Shown here piece after piece: positions 32,694 to 33,154 of a stretch of 33,154 nt of DNA. Position numbers and translations under genes: made by a program. The stretch is taken from NCBI GenBank assembly GCA_036280295.1, contig DASURA010000274.1, positions 1-33,154 of the forward strand. The letters run 5' to 3'. The stretch is from AWTP1-13 sp036280295. GTDB taxonomy: Bacteria > Pseudomonadota > Alphaproteobacteria > Rhizobiales > Hyphomicrobiaceae. Position 1 is the first letter of the stretch; each line of letters opens with the position of its first letter. Below the pieces are notes generated by a model, which saw only the letters and a program-made list of their open reading frames with translations, searched no databases and was not told the origin of the DNA.

Positions 32694-33137
32694 CTACGCC
32701 CGTTTCTCGACGTCGCTCAGCATCGCCTGCAGCGCCACCAGCTCGGCGAGGATGTCGCGCAGCACGCCGACCTCGGACGGACTGAAATGCGGTACCGGTG
32801 CGGCAGTCACGGCAGTCGGGGCGGGGCGCGGTCGCGGTGCTGTCCGCGGCCGGCCGCGCGGGCGACGCTCGACGAAACTCTCCCGCCCCTTGCGCTTCAC
32901 GTCCTCTGCGCCGCCTTCGCGCAGGATCTTCTGCACGCCGCGCACGGAATAGCCCTCCGCCTGCAACAGGTGCCGGATGCCGCGCAGGAGCTCCATATCC
33001 GCCGGCCGGTAATAGCGCCGGCCGCCGCCGCGCTTCATCGGCTTCAGCTGGGGAAACTTGGTCTCCCAGAACCGCAACACATGCTTCTTTACGCCAAGCT
33101 CCTCCGACACCTCGCTGATGTTGCGAAATGCCTCCAT
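32694..33137 (-). CDS. MerR-family transcriptional regulator
   Basis: A 147-residue regulator. The winged helix-turn-helix DNA-binding domain spans about residues 5-75: ISEVSEELGVKKHVLRFWET, then FPQLKPMKRGGGRRYYRPADM and LRGIRHLLQAEGYSVRGVQKIL. An Arg/Pro/Ala-rich linker (ERRPRGRPRTAPRPRPAP) precedes a C-terminal helix that could mediate dimerisation. In alphaproteobacteria this MerR gene usually follows ihfA in a plsX-fabH-ihfA cluster; the part beyond 33154 cannot be seen. ATG 33135-33137 is the first plausible Met, but the window ends 17 bases further on, so the true start could lie outside. Confidence 0.9.
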   Translation of the reverse strand: MEAFRNISEVSEELGVKKHVLRFWETKFPQLKPMKRGGGRRYYRPADMELLRGIRHLLQAEGYSVRGVQKILREGGAEDVKRKGRESFVERRPRGRPRTAPRPRPAPTAVTAAPVPHFSPSEVGVLRDILAELVALQAMLSDVEKRA

Positions 33138-33154
33138 GGCCTTTGGCAAGGCAC

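Overview
The window is high-GC chromosomal DNA from an alphaproteobacterium. The best guess is a member of the Hyphomicrobiales or a related order. This rests on protein families seen in the sequence: a MerR regulator of the kind that usually follows ihfA in this class, a short rhizobial-type PyrE, DUF2277, DUF1272, DUF1194 and DUF853 (HerA-like) proteins, a methylmalonyl-CoA mutase small subunit, and a small secreted Cys-rich protein. No tRNA, rRNA, CRISPR array or complete insertion sequence was recognised. Most of the window is ordinary housekeeping and accessory metabolism, with genes on both strands and few long operons.

Layout. 118-4571: a thiamine-diphosphate enzyme, a PfkB (adenosine kinase-like) kinase, a small membrane protein, pyrE and a gamma-carbonic-anhydrase-like hexapeptide protein. 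4558-7193: a minus-strand pair, an unrecognised 415-aa soluble protein followed by a 429-aa four-helix membrane protein that resembles the SLATT/DUF4231 class. This is the best candidate for an undescribed system. 7774-12464: Nudix hydrolase, exported MBL-fold protein, exported DUF1194 von Willebrand A protein, argG and a DsbA/kappa-GST-type isomerase. 12552-16311: a secreted Cys-rich protein, an MFS transporter, DUF1272, a 40-aa membrane microprotein, an integrase arm-domain fragment with a strong terminator after it, and cyanase. 16717-22155: Kup potassium transporter, a VapC-like remnant, a fumarylacetoacetase-family protein, a heptad-repeat coiled coil, an SDR and a protein-like frame without a start. 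22171-27904: mutA without mutB beside it, a HerA-like ATPase followed by a small protein that copies its C-terminal tail, a GFA protein, a membrane protein and DUF2277. 27957-33137: exported MsrA, MFS transporter, SfsA, FkbM methyltransferase, a CinA-type MoCF domain protein and MerR.

The spaces between genes hold several families of short palindromic repeats. Two families occur as recognisable composite two-hairpin elements at distant positions (1784/10364 and 2922/32587). A third element, at 24083-24196, has a 16-bp inverted repeat flanked by an 11-bp direct repeat, like a small mobile element with target duplication. Long open frames antisense to argG, mutA, herA, kup and the MFS genes follow from the high third-position GC and were not annotated.
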